From JAUXFS01 sp963772635 (GTDB lineage: Bacteria > Pseudomonadota > Alphaproteobacteria > Rhodospirillales > Defluviicoccaceae): a stretch of 64,000 nucleotides of DNA. Location: assembly GCA_963772635.1 (NCBI GenBank), contig CAVYYK010000054.1, positions 1-64,000 on the forward strand, written 5' to 3'. The position numbers and the translations under genes were made by a program. The notes beneath the pieces are model-generated. The model saw nothing but the letters and a program-made list of their open reading frames with translations, was not told the DNA's origin and searched no databases. Below are positions 47,589-57,384 of this stretch, piece after piece; position 1 is the first letter of the stretch, and the number at the start of each line of letters is the position of its first letter.

Positions 47589-48596
47589 ATGAATTCTCGC
47601 GTAACCACGGATGCCGTCTCGGCATCCCACGCCCTCAACCAGCCCGACATGATGGTCTCCGTTCGACAGACCTTCGGCCTCGACAGCGACATGGAGGTTC
47701 CGGCGTTCAGCATCGCCGAAGACCATGTCCCCGACATCGATGAAGCCTATTGCTTCGACCACGACACCACCTTGGCAATCATCGCCGGGTTTTCCCATAA
47801 CCGCAGGGTGATGATCCAGGGGTACCACGGAACCGGCAAGTCCACCCACATCGAGCAGGTGGCGGCGCGGCTCAACTGGCCTTGCATTCGGGTCAACCTG
47901 GACAGCCACATCAGCCGCATCGACCTCGTCGGCAAGGACGCCATCGTGCTCCGTGACGGCGCCCAGGTGACCGAGTTCCGCGAGGGGATTCTGCCGTGGG
48001 CGCTGCAGCATCCCACCGCCCTGGTATTCGACGAGTACGACGCCGGGCGTCCCGACGTGATGTTCGTGATCCAGCGCATCCTGGAGGTCGAGGGCAAGCT
48101 CACGTTGCTCGATCAGAACCGGGTGATGCGCCCACACGCATACTTCCGGCTTTTCGCCACGACCAATACCGTGGGGCTCGGCGACACCACCGGACTCTAT
48201 CACGGCACCCAGCAGATCAACCAAGGTCAGATGGACCGCTGGAACATCGTCGCGACCCTCAATTACCTCCCACACGCGGCCGAGGAAGAGATCGTGCTCG
48301 CAAAGGTCCCCAGTTACGCCACCAAGGACGGGCGCGATAAAGTGGCGGCCATGGTCGAACTCGCGGATCTCACGCGCGCCGGTTTCGTCAACGGTGACAT
48401 CTCCACCGTCATGTCGCCGCGCACGGTGATCACCTGGGCCGAGAACGCGGAGATCTTCGGCGATCTCGGCGTCGCCTTTCGGCTCACCTTCCTCAACAAG
48501 TGTGACGAGGTCGAGCGCCCAACCGTGGCCGAGTACTACCAGCGCTGTTTCGGCGAGGAATTACCGGGCTCGGCCATGCGTATCGCGGCGCGCTAG
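47589..48596 (+). CDS. cobS: aerobic cobaltochelatase subunit CobS
   Basis: 335 aa AAA+ ATPase of the CobN-CobS-CobT complex that inserts cobalt into hydrogenobyrinate diamide in aerobic B12 synthesis. Walker A QGYHGTGKSTHIEQVA, FDEYDAGRPDVMFVIQRILE and an arginine-finger region are visible. cobT follows; cobN is not in the window. Confidence 0.96.
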   Translation: MNSRVTTDAVSASHALNQPDMMVSVRQTFGLDSDMEVPAFSIAEDHVPDIDEAYCFDHDTTLAIIAGFSHNRRVMIQGYHGTGKSTHIEQVAARLNWPCIRVNLDSHISRIDLVGKDAIVLRDGAQVTEFREGILPWALQHPTALVFDEYDAGRPDVMFVIQRILEVEGKLTLLDQNRVMRPHAYFRLFATTNTVGLGDTTGLYHGTQQINQGQMDRWNIVATLNYLPHAAEEEIVLAKVPSYATKDGRDKVAAMVELADLTRAGFVNGDISTVMSPRTVITWAENAEIFGDLGVAFRLTFLNKCDEVERPTVAEYYQRCFGEELPGSAMRIAAR

Positions 48597-48636
48597 GGGT
48601 CTGGCTCCGACATCGCGCAATGAGCACCGAGGGACC

Positions 48637-50523
48637 GTGAAGCAACAGGAAGACACTCCGACTCTGCTCAAGCGGGTGACCGCCGCCACCTTGCGCGCGG
48701 TGGCCGGGCGCGACGATGTCGAAGTAACCTTTGCGCCCGGCAACGCCGACGTTCGCGGAAACCGCGTACGGCTGCCGTCGCCGACCTCGCAATCCAACAC
48801 GCCCGAGATCTCACGGCTGCGAGGAACCGCCGATGCCCTCGCCCTGATCCTCCGTTACCACGACGACGGCCTTCATCGAAAACGAATGCCCGTGGGGCAA
48901 CAAGCCCGGGAAGTGTTCGACGCGATCGAGCAGGTGCGCGTCCAGGCCTTGGGCAGCCGCCGGCTCGCCGGTGTCGCCGCCAATCTCGAGGCCTTGGTGG
49001 AGCACAACAGCAACGTCAAAGGCTACGCCCAGGTTGACGGTCGCGACCCGGCTTTGATCGCCGACGCGGTCAGTTTCCTGGTCCGCGAACACCTCACGGG
49101 GACCAAACCGCCGCCCTCGGCGGCGGCGATGGTCGACCCGTGGCGGTCGCATTTCTACGATCGCTGCGGATCCCAGCTCAAGCGACTGGCCGAAACCGTC
49201 TCCGACCAGGCGGCGTTCGCCGAGTCGGTCGCAAGAATGATCCGCGCCCTCGACCTGATCGCCGACGACGATCCGTCGCTGGATAACAGTGACGATACCG
49301 ACGAACAAGACGGCGAGGAACAGAACCAGGGGGAGGACGCCACCCGCTCGCAGGGAACGGAAGGCAGTTCGGAAGTCTCGCTCGCTTCCGGCGGCGGCGA
49401 AGAGAGCGAGGACGGCGCGGAATTACCCGAATCCGATTCCGGCGACGACGTGTTGCCGGGCGAGGGAGGAGCCAGTCCCGCCGGCCCTTCGGCCCGCCGC
49501 AATCGCCGGGAGGACCAGCCGGGCCTGGAGGGGCCCCTCTATCGGGCGTTCACCACGGCGCACGACGAGATCGTCGACGCCTCCACCCTGTGCGAACCCG
49601 ACGAACTTACCAGGCTGCGCTTTCAACTCGATCAACAACTCGCCAATCTGGAGGGCGTCGTCACCCGCCTCGCCAACCGCCTGCAGCGGCGGCTGCTCGC
49701 CAAGCAGACGCGGTCATGGGAGTTCGACCTCGAAGAGGGCCTGCTCGATTCGGGGCGGCTCGCGCGGGTGGTCGTCGATCCGTTCCACCCGCTCAGCTTC
49801 AAGCGGGAGACGGAAACCGCATTTCGCGACACGATCGTTACCCTATTGATCGACAATTCAGGATCGATGCGCGGGCGGCCGATCTCGGTTGCCGCGATGA
49901 GCGCCGACATTCTCGCCCGCACGCTGGAGCGCTGCGGTGTCAAGGTGGAGATCCTCGGCTTCACGACCCGCGCCTGGAAGGGCGGCCTGTCCCGTGAGCA
50001 GTGGGTCACCAGCGGCAGACCGAAGGACCCCGGCCGCCTCAACGATCTCCGCCATATCGTCTACAAGAGCGCGGAGCAACCCTGGCGGCGGGCGCGAAGA
50101 AGCCTCGGACTGATGCTGCGAGAGGGGTTGCTCAAGGAGAACATCGACGGGGAGGCTTTGTTGTGGGCGCACGGCCGCCTCCTCGCCCGGTTCGAGCAAC
50201 GGCGCATTCTGATGGTGATCTCGGATGGCGCACCGGTCGACGATGCGACGCTGTCGGCCAACCCCGGCAATTACCTGGAGCGGCATCTGCGGCAGGTCAT
50301 CGAGTGGATCGAAAACCACTCGCCGGTGGCGCTCACCGCCATCGGCATCGGCCACGACGTGACCCGCTACTACCGCCGCGCCGTCACCCTGGTCGACGCC
50401 GAGGAGCTTGGGGGAACGGTCATGCAAAATCTCATGGATCTTTTCGACGAGAACCCGAAGCCGGCCAAGGGACCCATCGGCCGCCCCCAGCCAACCGGAC
50501 GGCGCGCCGGCCAGCCGCGGTAG
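48637..50523 (+). CDS. cobT: aerobic cobaltochelatase subunit CobT
   Basis: 628 aa. Helical N-terminal half, an acidic disordered middle (DDTDEQDGEEQNQGED), and a C-terminal von Willebrand A domain with the MIDAS motif LLIDNSGSMRGRPIS. Works with CobS as the chelatase motor. GTG at 48637 is chosen (GAGGGA upstream); no ATG lies in frame nearby. Confidence 0.95.
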   Translation: MKQQEDTPTLLKRVTAATLRAVAGRDDVEVTFAPGNADVRGNRVRLPSPTSQSNTPEISRLRGTADALALILRYHDDGLHRKRMPVGQQAREVFDAIEQVRVQALGSRRLAGVAANLEALVEHNSNVKGYAQVDGRDPALIADAVSFLVREHLTGTKPPPSAAAMVDPWRSHFYDRCGSQLKRLAETVSDQAAFAESVARMIRALDLIADDDPSLDNSDDTDEQDGEEQNQGEDATRSQGTEGSSEVSLASGGGEESEDGAELPESDSGDDVLPGEGGASPAGPSARRNRREDQPGLEGPLYRAFTTAHDEIVDASTLCEPDELTRLRFQLDQQLANLEGVVTRLANRLQRRLLAKQTRSWEFDLEEGLLDSGRLARVVVDPFHPLSFKRETETAFRDTIVTLLIDNSGSMRGRPISVAAMSADILARTLERCGVKVEILGFTTRAWKGGLSREQWVTSGRPKDPGRLNDLRHIVYKSAEQPWRRARRSLGLMLREGLLKENIDGEALLWAHGRLLARFEQRRILMVISDGAPVDDATLSANPGNYLERHLRQVIEWIENHSPVALTAIGIGHDVTRYYRRAVTLVDAEELGGTVMQNLMDLFDENPKPAKGPIGRPQPTGRRAGQPR

Positions 50524-50675
50524 CTCAACAATAGGATAGGGCAAGACAGGCTCGGCGTCGGGAACTCGCAGAGAACGTGTTCACCATCGAACAGCACGGT
50601 CAAGGTTGTCAAAGACTGGACAGGGGATCGCGAATCGCGGGATAAACCTCGGATGGGGTGGGAGAAATCGTAGCC

Positions 50676-50990
50676 ATGGCCAAATCGACCCGGACTCCAT
50701 CAATGGAGCGGCGAAGCTATCCTCGGAACTCGGTCATGTGGTCGGGAACGCTCACGTCGGAAACCGAATTCGACCTGTATGTCCTCGACTGCCAAATCAA
50801 CAACTTCTCGATTTCGGGGGTGCACGTTTTGGTCGAACGAGCGTTGGACCGGAACCGCCCGATCACGCTGAAGATCAACGGCGTCGGGGAATTCAAGGGG
50901 CAGATCGCGTGGTCGAAGGGCAACCAGATCGGGGTCAGGTTCGACGATGCGCCCGATCGCGTTGCCGCGCTGACCCAAGACAAGGCTTGA
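50676..50990 (+). CDS. PilZ-domain protein
   Basis: 104 aa. RRSYPRNSV near the N-terminus and the later NFSISGVHVL match the two c-di-GMP-binding PilZ motifs (RxxxR and [D/N]xSxxG). Likely a c-di-GMP receptor; partner unknown. GGGAGA precedes the ATG; a GTG 18 bases earlier is possible. Confidence 0.82.
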   Translation: MAKSTRTPSMERRSYPRNSVMWSGTLTSETEFDLYVLDCQINNFSISGVHVLVERALDRNRPITLKINGVGEFKGQIAWSKGNQIGVRFDDAPDRVAALTQDKA

Positions 50991-51007
50991 GACCGGCGCC
51001 CCGTTTT

Positions 51008-51491
51008 TCACGCCGGACCCGTCGTCTCGATGTCGCCAATTGCGACGATCGGATCACCCGAACGGATCAGCCCGCCCCGCTCCACCCGGGCGCAAATTCC
51101 GGCGCGCCTGCCCAGCGCCTTGGTCATCAGCGGTTCGGTGATCGAAGCGATATAGGCGCAGGGTGGCCGCGGCCGGTCGTAGGCCAGCACCGCGTCGCCA
51201 ATGCGGAAACGCTTGCCCTCCAGCCCGTCCAACGGGATTCCTCGGCTGACGATGTTGCGGCGATGCTCGCCGTTCAGCACCTTTACGTCCATTTTGCCGG
51301 CGATCTCGTCCAGATGTTCTCCCTCGATCAGGGTCACCTGGCATTCGTCCCATCCGGTCCCGGAACCCCTGCGCTCGCAATACCTGTCGCCGCCGAGGCC
51401 GCGGCCGGCCAGCGCCTCGACCTGGTCGACTTGCCGCATCGCCGCGCGACCGGCGGGCGCCACGTATAATCCGTTCGACCGTTCCGTTCAT
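51008..51491 (-). CDS. MOSC-domain protein (frameshift near start)
   Basis: About 160 aa after correction. LAGRGLGGDRYCERRG, LIEGEHLDEI, GEHRRNIVSRGI and FRIGDAVLAYDRPRPPC match the MOSC fold of molybdenum-cofactor-sulfurase-like enzymes. The open frame begins inside the domain at GTG 51463. An extra base at about 51467 separates it from the natural start MNGTVERI at 51491, giving MNGTVERI-YVAPAGR. Substrate unknown. Confidence 0.82.
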
Positions 51492-51572
51492 GACAAACCG
51501 GAGAATAGGGGTTGCCCCTTGCGATTTCAAACGAACGGGCGCGAGAATGACCCGGACACTGGGGAGGGGATC

Positions 51573-52481
51573 ATGACCGGACCGGCGAATGCGCGAGGCT
51601 TCGATCACCTGGTGCTCTGCGTCGACAACCTCGACGCGGCGCGGACCACATACGAGGCCCTCGGGTTCACGACGACGCCGAACGCCGTCCACCCGTTCGG
51701 GACCGGCAATTTCCTGATCCAACTCCAGGGGTGCTTCCTGGAATTGCTCACCGTCGTCGATCCGCGGAAGATCACCGAGCCGGCACCCGGACAGTTCTCT
51801 TTCGGTGACTACAGCCGGCGTTATCTGGGCAGGCGAGAAGGCTTCTCGATGCTGGCGCTGCGGAGTGGCGACGCGGCGGCGGACCGGGCCGCGTTCACCG
51901 CCGCCGGTCTCGACACCTATCCGCTGTTCGAGTTCGAGCGCGAGGCCAAATTGCCCGACGGTTCCGCGGTCACCGTCGGTTTTACCCTCGCTTTCGTCAC
52001 CGACCCCCGGATGCCGGAGGCCGTGTTTTTCTGCTGCCAGCACCGCCATCCGCCCGAGCACTTCTGGAAACCCGCCTACCAGAACCACGCCAACGGCGCG
52101 ATCGCGGTGCGTGAAGTGATCATGGTCGCCGACGATCCCGCGGCATCCGCGCCGTTGTTCGAGCGGCTGCAAGGGAAATCCGCCGTCCGCAAAGTCGAGG
52201 ACGGACTCACGATCCGGTTCGGCGCCGGCCGCATCGCGGTGCTGACGCCGAGCCAATTCCGGCTGAGGTTTGCCGGCATGGACGCCGAAACGGCGCCGGG
52301 AGAGTTCCGCTTCGCGGGCTATCAAATCGAGGTCGAAAGCCTCGCCCACACCCGGGACCTCCTCGAACGTCGCAACATCGCATTCCGCGAGCGCCGGTCG
52401 GATGAACAACCCTCCACCTTGCGGATCGGCCCCGGGACCGCCTTCGGAGCCGCGATCGAGTTCGTCTCGCCGTCATGCTAG
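51573..52481 (+). CDS. glyoxalase-like (VOC) domain protein
   Basis: 302 aa. Begins ARGFDHLVLCVDNLDAARTTYEALGF, the usual start of the Glyoxalase_3/PF13468-type fold, with a second half-domain from about residue 165. GAGGGG lies a few bases before the ATG. Reaction unknown; members are often metal-dependent lyases or dioxygenase-like proteins. Confidence 0.85.
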   Translation: MTGPANARGFDHLVLCVDNLDAARTTYEALGFTTTPNAVHPFGTGNFLIQLQGCFLELLTVVDPRKITEPAPGQFSFGDYSRRYLGRREGFSMLALRSGDAAADRAAFTAAGLDTYPLFEFEREAKLPDGSAVTVGFTLAFVTDPRMPEAVFFCCQHRHPPEHFWKPAYQNHANGAIAVREVIMVADDPAASAPLFERLQGKSAVRKVEDGLTIRFGAGRIAVLTPSQFRLRFAGMDAETAPGEFRFAGYQIEVESLAHTRDLLERRNIAFRERRSDEQPSTLRIGPGTAFGAAIEFVSPSC

Positions 52482-52589
52482 TCCACGGACCCGTTCAGAT
52501 AGTGCATGCGGCTGCTAACGGTTCCATGGGCTTTCGTACGCGTATGGCAACCGACTTGTTTGCCTCCGTGCGTCAGCGCGCCCCCTCGT

Positions 52590-52699
52590 CGTCATCGCGA
52601 GGAGCGTAGCGACGCGGCGATCCACAAAGCCCCGGCCGATGGCATCAACGCGCAGGGCGGCGCTGGATTGCTTCGTCGCGACGCTCCTCGCAATGACGG
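52590..52699. repeat. REP-like long inverted repeat
   Basis: CGTCATCGCGAGGAGCGTAG...ATCCA (52590-52624) is complementary, with a few mismatches, to TGGATTGCTTCGTCGCGACG...ATGACG (52664-52698). This is the GTCATTGCGAGGAGCG palindromic element seen between genes in many Proteobacteria. It is framed by an imperfect 65-bp direct repeat, 52511-52580 and 52735-52802 (AACGGTTC..TGGGCTTTCG). No gene lies in 52482-52915. Confidence 0.8.
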
Positions 52700-52915
52700 C
52701 GCTTGCACGGACTCACACCGATGGCGCACTCGGATGCCAACGGTTCAGTGGGCTTTCGGAGGCCCCCGGTGAATCATTTGTTTGTGTCTGTGCACTAGCG
52801 GTCTAAGGACCCGAACAACCCGGACAACCGATCACCGCGACAAAGGACAGAAACCGAACGCTTTTCTGCTATCTTCGCTACCGCCCGTCACACGGGCCAC
52901 TCGATCGAGAGAAGG

Positions 52916-53895
52916 ATGACGTTCGTGCGTATTGCTTTCGTGGCCGTATTGCTGGCGCTGTTGGCCACCGGCTGTAGCGAACCGGTGGCCGATACGGCCG
53001 CCGGCGCCCGGGCGATCTCCGTCGAGGCCCGCTCGGTGCCGCTCGATTGGAACGACGCGGATGCGTCTGTCGTCGGCCGCCTGCGTTTTCGCGGTGGTCT
53101 GCTGCTGAGTTCCGACGACCCCCGTTTCACCGAGCTTTCGGCGTTGATGGTGACCGCCGACGGTCGCGGCTTCGTCTCGGTCACCGACCAGGGTTACTGG
53201 ATCCGCGGCGACCTGGTCTATGACGACCGGGGCGATCTGACCGGCGTCGCCGACGTCACCCTCGAACTGCTCGGCGGCCCCGACGGCCGAGTGCTGCGCA
53301 AAAATACTCTGCGCGACGCCGAATCGCTGGCTCCCGCGCCGGGCGGAGGAACGGTCGTCGCGTTCGAGGACGTCCACCGCCTTTGGCTCTATCCGCCGGA
53401 CGGCGGCCCCCCGGTGGCGATCCCCCCGCCGGCGGATCTCTCCCGCGCCCCACGCAATCAGCGGCGTCGAGGCACTGACCCTGCTCTCCGATCATCGTTT
53501 TCTCGTCCTGACCGAGGGACTTCGCCACCGACGGCGGCGTCGTCGGCTGGATCGGCGGAGAGCAAGGATGGTCGCGGGTGACCTACGCGACGAGCGTCGG
53601 ATTCAAGCCGACCGGAGCGACGACGCTGCCCGGCGGCGACGTGCTCGTCCTCGAGCGCCGCTTCCCGCCGATCGGGGCTCGCATCCGCCGCCTGGCCAAG
53701 GAGACCATCGTGCCGGGCGCGATGCTCGAAGGGGAAGTGATCGCCCGGCTGGAAGGATCGCTGACCGTCGACAACATGGAGGGAATCGACGCGCGTCGGG
53801 GCCCCGGCGGCGAAACCCTGGTCTACATCCTCTCCGACGACAACGACAATCCGCTGCAGCGGACCTATCTGCTGATGTTCGAACTGATCGAGTAG
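52916..53895 (+). CDS. esterase-like phytase-family lipoprotein (two frameshifts)
   Basis: About 325 aa when read through. Signal peptide with lipobox LATGC, then the beta-propeller-like domain of the phytase-like esterase family (FTELSALMVTADGRGFVSVTDQG). Frame breaks: one extra base at about 53456 (before SGVEALTLLSDHRFLVLTE) and one at about 53520 (before ATDGGVVGWIGGEQGW). The third frame ends QRTYLLMFELIE at 53895. Start is ATG 52916 or GTG 52925 (AGAAGGA fits the GTG better). Lesions may be errors or decay. Two partial copies of its 3' end lie downstream. Confidence 0.75.
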
Positions 53896-53907
53896 AACGC
53901 TTTCCAA

Positions 53908-53972
53908 TGTCTGCGCCCGACGGCGCATTGCGACGGGGGCGAGTCCAGTCATGGGCTCGCCGGTATCATTCA
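53908..53972 (+). repeat. dispersed intergenic repeat, copy 2
   Basis: Starts TGTCTGCGCCCGA 12 bases after the phytase-like stop and ends ATGGGCTCGCCGGTATCATT. It is a shortened form of the 54742 and 57305 copies. The following 53973-54134 contains no recognised gene. Confidence 0.8.
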
Positions 53973-54134
53973 AGCCATCAGATGGCTACCGAGGGAAAGC
54001 AGTTCTCGTGGCGGCTGTATCGAAGTATGATTTCCGCGAACTCGGAGCTTATATCAACGAAGGTTGGTATTATGTGGGAAAAGTCGGTTAACGCACATAT
54101 GCCCACCGGCCGCATTCCATAGAGCATCCTGCAG

Positions 54135-54242
54135 ATGGCGGGCAAGCTGATGATCGTCATGATTCCCGACTTCGCCGACCAGTACTTGTCAGCCAGCCTG
54201 TTCGACGACTCGAGCAGGATAACGGACGGAGTTGCAGCATGA
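54135..54242 (+). pseudogene. 3' remnant of cysteine synthase
   Basis: 35 codons: AGKLMIVMIPDFADQYLSASLF resembles the C-terminal segment of O-acetylserine sulfhydrylases (AGKLIVV..P.F.ERYLS). An in-frame TAG at 54120 cuts it from any upstream coding sequence. Its stop overlaps the start of the DUF2849 gene (ATGA), so both were probably carried here together. Confidence 0.55.
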
Positions 54243-54568
54243 AGGACACCATAGAGGTCTATAAGGTCATCACCGCTAACCGCCTTATAGACGGAATTGT
54301 CGTCTATCTCACCAAGAACGGCAAAGATCTGGGGTGGAGCACCCGCATCGCGGACGCCGCCATCTTCCACGATTCGGTCGTCGATCGCATGTTGCGACTG
54401 GCCGAGGGCGACGTCGAGGCCAACGTTGTTGTGGGCCCCTATGCCATCGAGGTCCTCGGCAATCACGAACCGCTCGGCACCAGGGAAACCATCCGTGCCT
54501 CGGGTCGTCCCAGCATCGGGTTCGGGAAGGATGCCGTCGTGCCGGACGAGCCGGACTATACGATCTGA
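54239..54568 (+). CDS. DUF2849 family protein
   Basis: 109 aa. KVITANRLIDGIVVYLTKNGKD, followed by WSTRIADAAIFHD and a VVGPYAIEV stretch, matches DUF2849, normally encoded beside siroheme/sulfite-reductase genes of alphaproteobacteria. Here it is detached from that cluster and follows a cysK remnant, so the block seems to derive from a sulfur-assimilation locus. Function unknown. Confidence 0.75.
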   Translation: MKDTIEVYKVITANRLIDGIVVYLTKNGKDLGWSTRIADAAIFHDSVVDRMLRLAEGDVEANVVVGPYAIEVLGNHEPLGTRETIRASGRPSIGFGKDAVVPDEPDYTI

Positions 54569-54619
54569 TTCCTCCTTATTGCCGTACTTCGGAACCGAAA
54601 GCCGTCATCACATTACCCC

Positions 54620-54733
54620 GGAATCGACGCGCGCCGGGGACCCGGCGGCGAGGCTTTGGTCTACGTTCTCTCGGACGACAACGCCAATCCGCTGCAGCGG
54701 ACCTATCTGCTGATGTTCGAACTGATCGAGTAG
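54620..54733 (+). pseudogene. second copy of the phytase-like gene 3' end
   Basis: GGAATCGACGCGCGCCGGGG to the stop is about 90% identical to 53782-53895 and encodes the terminal 37 residues including QRTYLLMFELIE. No upstream part of the gene is present. It is followed by the same dispersed repeat as the parent. Confidence 0.85.
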
Positions 54734-54741
54734 CGGTGCCA

Positions 54742-54820
54742 ATGTCTGCGCCCGGCGATTGAGCGACTGGGCGCATTGCGGCCAGGGCGAGTCCAATCAT
54801 GGGCTCGCCGGTATCATTCG
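54742..54820 (+). repeat. dispersed intergenic repeat, copy 3
   Basis: Full core: TGTCTGCGCCCGGCGATTGA, then GCGACTGGGCGCATTGCG and GTCCAATCATGGGCTCGCCG. Placed 8 bases after the partial phytase-like copy, as in the parent locus. Confidence 0.85.
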
Positions 54821-54885
54821 ATCGGGACGGTCGAGGTGGACCTTCCGGTATGCAGGTCAAACCGGCCCCAGGTGGCGGGGACGAA
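54814..54885 (-). pseudogene. 3' tail of a converging gene, copy
   Basis: On the minus strand this reads PATWGRFDLHTGRSTSTVPIE and stop, closely similar to IAIWGLFDLHTGRSILTVPLD and stop at 57379. It is a leftover of the gene that presumably faced the phytase-like gene across the dispersed repeat. Confidence 0.55.
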
Positions 54886-54993
54886 ATGGGTAGCAAGTAG
54901 CTGAGCCGTCATTGGACGTCGAACGCGGTTTGCCGGATCTCTCCGGGATCGGGATCGTCTGGAATCCAAAGGTCATGTCTAAGCCGCTTCTGT

Positions 54994-56160
54994 TCATGGT
55001 TGGTTCTGTTGGGGGGCAGCATCGTCTCGCCAAGTGACCCGGGACAGGTGCTCGATCGTCTGGCATCCGAGCTGTCTCATGACGTTCGTCAGCTCGTCGG
55101 TGAGGATGGCCGCGGTATGGTTGCCGCCGCCCCGGCCAAGGGCGGCGACGCCGAACATGAACGCGCGACCCAACAGCACGAAGTCGGCCCCGAGCGCGAT
55201 CGCGCGCGCGATGTCCAGCGCCCCCCGGATGCCACTGTCGAACAGGATCGCCGCCCGGCTCCCGACCACGGCGCGGATCTCGGGCAGAACGGAAAGCGGT
55301 GCCGGCGCGCCGTCGAATTGCCGACCGCCGTGGTTCGAGACGACGATGCCGTCGACACCTACGGCGATTGCTCGTTCCGCGTCCTTGGGATGCAGTATGC
55401 CCTTGAGGACAAGCGGCCCCTGCCATTCGTCGCGCGTCTTGGCGAGGTAGTCCCACGACAGAGTGCCGCCGAGGTTCTCGCCGATATACTTGGTGACCTG
55501 CTGCATTTCTGATGCGTCGACGTATTTCTCCAGCGTACGGAACCGGGGTTGCCCGGACATCAGCGTCTCCAGCAACCAACGCGGACGTATGGCCGACCAG
55601 TAAAGCATTCGGAGCGTGATTCTTGGCGGGATCGAGAGATCCGCGCGGACCTGCCGTTCTCGCCGGCTAACGGCGGGCACGTCGGCCGTTACGACCAATG
55701 TGCCGAACCCGGCGTCCCGGGCGCGGGCGAGAAGGTCCTTTCGCAGTCCCTCGTCACGGGGCGGGTAAAGCTGGAACCATCCCATGCCATCGACGATCGG
55801 GCCGACGACCTCCGGAGACTGATTGGCCACAGTGCTCAGAACATAGGGAATACGATGGGTTGCCGCCGTCTTCGCCAGGATCGTCTCGGCGTTCGGCCAT
55901 ATCATGCTCGACAGACCGACCGGTGCGATGCCGAGAGGCGCGGCGTAGCGCGTGCCGAAAAGCGCGGTTTCGATGTTCGGGTGAAACTCCCCCCTCAGGA
56001 AACGGGGGACCAGGGAAATGCGCGCAAATGCCCGACGATTGCGATCGAGGCACTCCTCGGAGCCGGTGCCGCTGTCGAGGTACTCCCACGCGTAGTGCGG
56101 GATGCGCCGCCGCGCGCGGCTTTCGAGATCTGAAATCGACAGCAGGTGGTTCATCGACAT
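54994..56160 (-). CDS. FMN-dependent alpha-hydroxy-acid dehydrogenase
   Basis: 388 aa TIM-barrel flavoprotein of the lactate dehydrogenase/glycolate oxidase family. PHYAWEYLDSGTGSEE, APLGIAPVGLSSMIWPNAE, VTADVPAVSRRERQ, LVLKGILHPKDAERA and the active-site IVVSNHGGRQFDGAPA with DSGIRGALDIARAIALGAD are intact. Oxidises an (S)-2-hydroxy acid, probably lactate or a relative. It sits inside the duplicated region and reads opposite to its neighbours. Confidence 0.93.
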   Translation of the reverse strand: MSMNHLLSISDLESRARRRIPHYAWEYLDSGTGSEECLDRNRRAFARISLVPRFLRGEFHPNIETALFGTRYAAPLGIAPVGLSSMIWPNAETILAKTAATHRIPYVLSTVANQSPEVVGPIVDGMGWFQLYPPRDEGLRKDLLARARDAGFGTLVVTADVPAVSRRERQVRADLSIPPRITLRMLYWSAIRPRWLLETLMSGQPRFRTLEKYVDASEMQQVTKYIGENLGGTLSWDYLAKTRDEWQGPLVLKGILHPKDAERAIAVGVDGIVVSNHGGRQFDGAPAPLSVLPEIRAVVGSRAAILFDSGIRGALDIARAIALGADFVLLGRAFMFGVAALGRGGGNHTAAILTDELTNVMRQLGCQTIEHLSRVTWRDDAAPQQNQP

Positions 56161-56289
56161 GGGGTACTATCCAGGCTGTGCGTTTTTTCCGAAGATGGTT
56201 CGACGGCGGCCACCACTGATCGACGCTCAAGCAGATCGGTCCGGTTCGGGCGTCGTAGCGGTCACGTAATGTGGCCATCAATGAAATCA

Positions 56290-56682
56290 CTAACCTTGGG
56301 TGCCAGGCGCGCTACCGTTGTGCCCGGTGTCAGGTGTAATTGTCTCGAAACCGCGGATCAGTGCCCTTACGGCGAGAAACTCGTTGCCGTCGCCCCGCTC
56401 GTGCTGCATCTCCTCAATGATGCTCGCTGGCGCGGCCTTCTTAAGGGCCGTGACCTCCCGCTCCAGTGCTTCGATGTGCCGATTGATCTTATCCCGCAGG
56501 TCGGAAAGCGCCTTGTTTTCGATTCTCAGTTCGTCCTCTGTCCGGCGCATCCTGCGGCGGACGACCCATGTCGTCCCGCCGACCACCGGGCCGTAAAGGG
56601 CGAAGAACGTCACTATCTGCGACAGCGCGTCGAGCCTCAGGAAGCTTTTGAACGCTTGCTCGGCAAAGCCGACTAGCCCCAA
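56290..56682 (-). CDS. hypothetical protein with one membrane helix and coiled coil
   Basis: 130 aa. A hydrophobic stretch (LSQIVTFFALYGPVVGGTTWV) is followed by a basic segment and a predicted coiled coil (about residues 48-88). No family recognised. Normal codon use for the region makes it a plausible gene. Confidence 0.55.
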   Translation of the reverse strand: MGLVGFAEQAFKSFLRLDALSQIVTFFALYGPVVGGTTWVVRRRMRRTEDELRIENKALSDLRDKINRHIEALEREVTALKKAAPASIIEEMQHERGDGNEFLAVRALIRGFETITPDTGHNGSAPGTQG

Positions 56683-56815
56683 AAGGGGGAATTACGGGGA
56701 CATAAATACCGAAAATCGACTGTTGGTATTACGATAAATCGCTGTCTGGTTGGGGTGTTGGAGGGACGGTTGTCGATTCCTGCGGATCACCACAGCCTTT
56801 CTATCCGTCACGGCG

Positions 56816-56904
<89 letters not shown>

Positions 56905-56984
56905 TTTTATCGTCAATACCGAAAAAATTCTCGGCCTATGGCGGCACAATTTTTAGATCTGCGGAGGGCAGGGAGGCGCGATGA

Positions 56985-57297
56985 CTTCGCGAAAAGGGCT
57001 GGATTCGAGCCGACCGGAGAAAGACGCTGAACGGCGGGGTAGCGCTCGTCCACGAGAGCCGCGTCCGGGCGATCGGCGTCCGCATCCAACGCGTGGCCCA
57101 CCAGACCAGCGTGCGGTGGTCGATCCCCGCTTGGAAGGACGTCGCTCGCCTGGAGGTATAGCGGACGTCGACAACATGGTTATGGGCTCGACGCGCGACC
57201 AGGCGCCCAACGGCGAAACGCTGGTCTACTCCACTCCGATGACAACGCCATTCCGCTGCAGCGAACCTATCTGCTGATGTTCGAACTGATCGAGTAG
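56985..57297 (+). pseudogene. third, degenerate copy of the phytase-like gene 3' half
   Basis: GGATTCGAGCCGACCGGAG, GTCGACAACATGG and the terminal CTATCTGCTGATGTTCGAAC to TAG align with 53601-53895, but with many substitutions and indels, so no frame is kept. The terminal 50 bases are near-identical. Followed again by the dispersed repeat. Confidence 0.75.
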
Positions 57298-57304
57298 GCC
57301 GGCT

Positions 57305-57384
57305 GCGACGTCCGCCGTGGCGACTGGGGGACTGGGCGCATTGCAACCAGGATAAGTCCAATCATCGGCTCGCCGGTATCAATC
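57305..57384 (+). repeat. dispersed intergenic repeat, copy 4
   Basis: GTGGCGACTGGGGGACTGGG, GCGCATTGCAACCAGG and AATCATCGGCTCGCCGGTAT match the 54742 copy with scattered differences. Confidence 0.8.
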
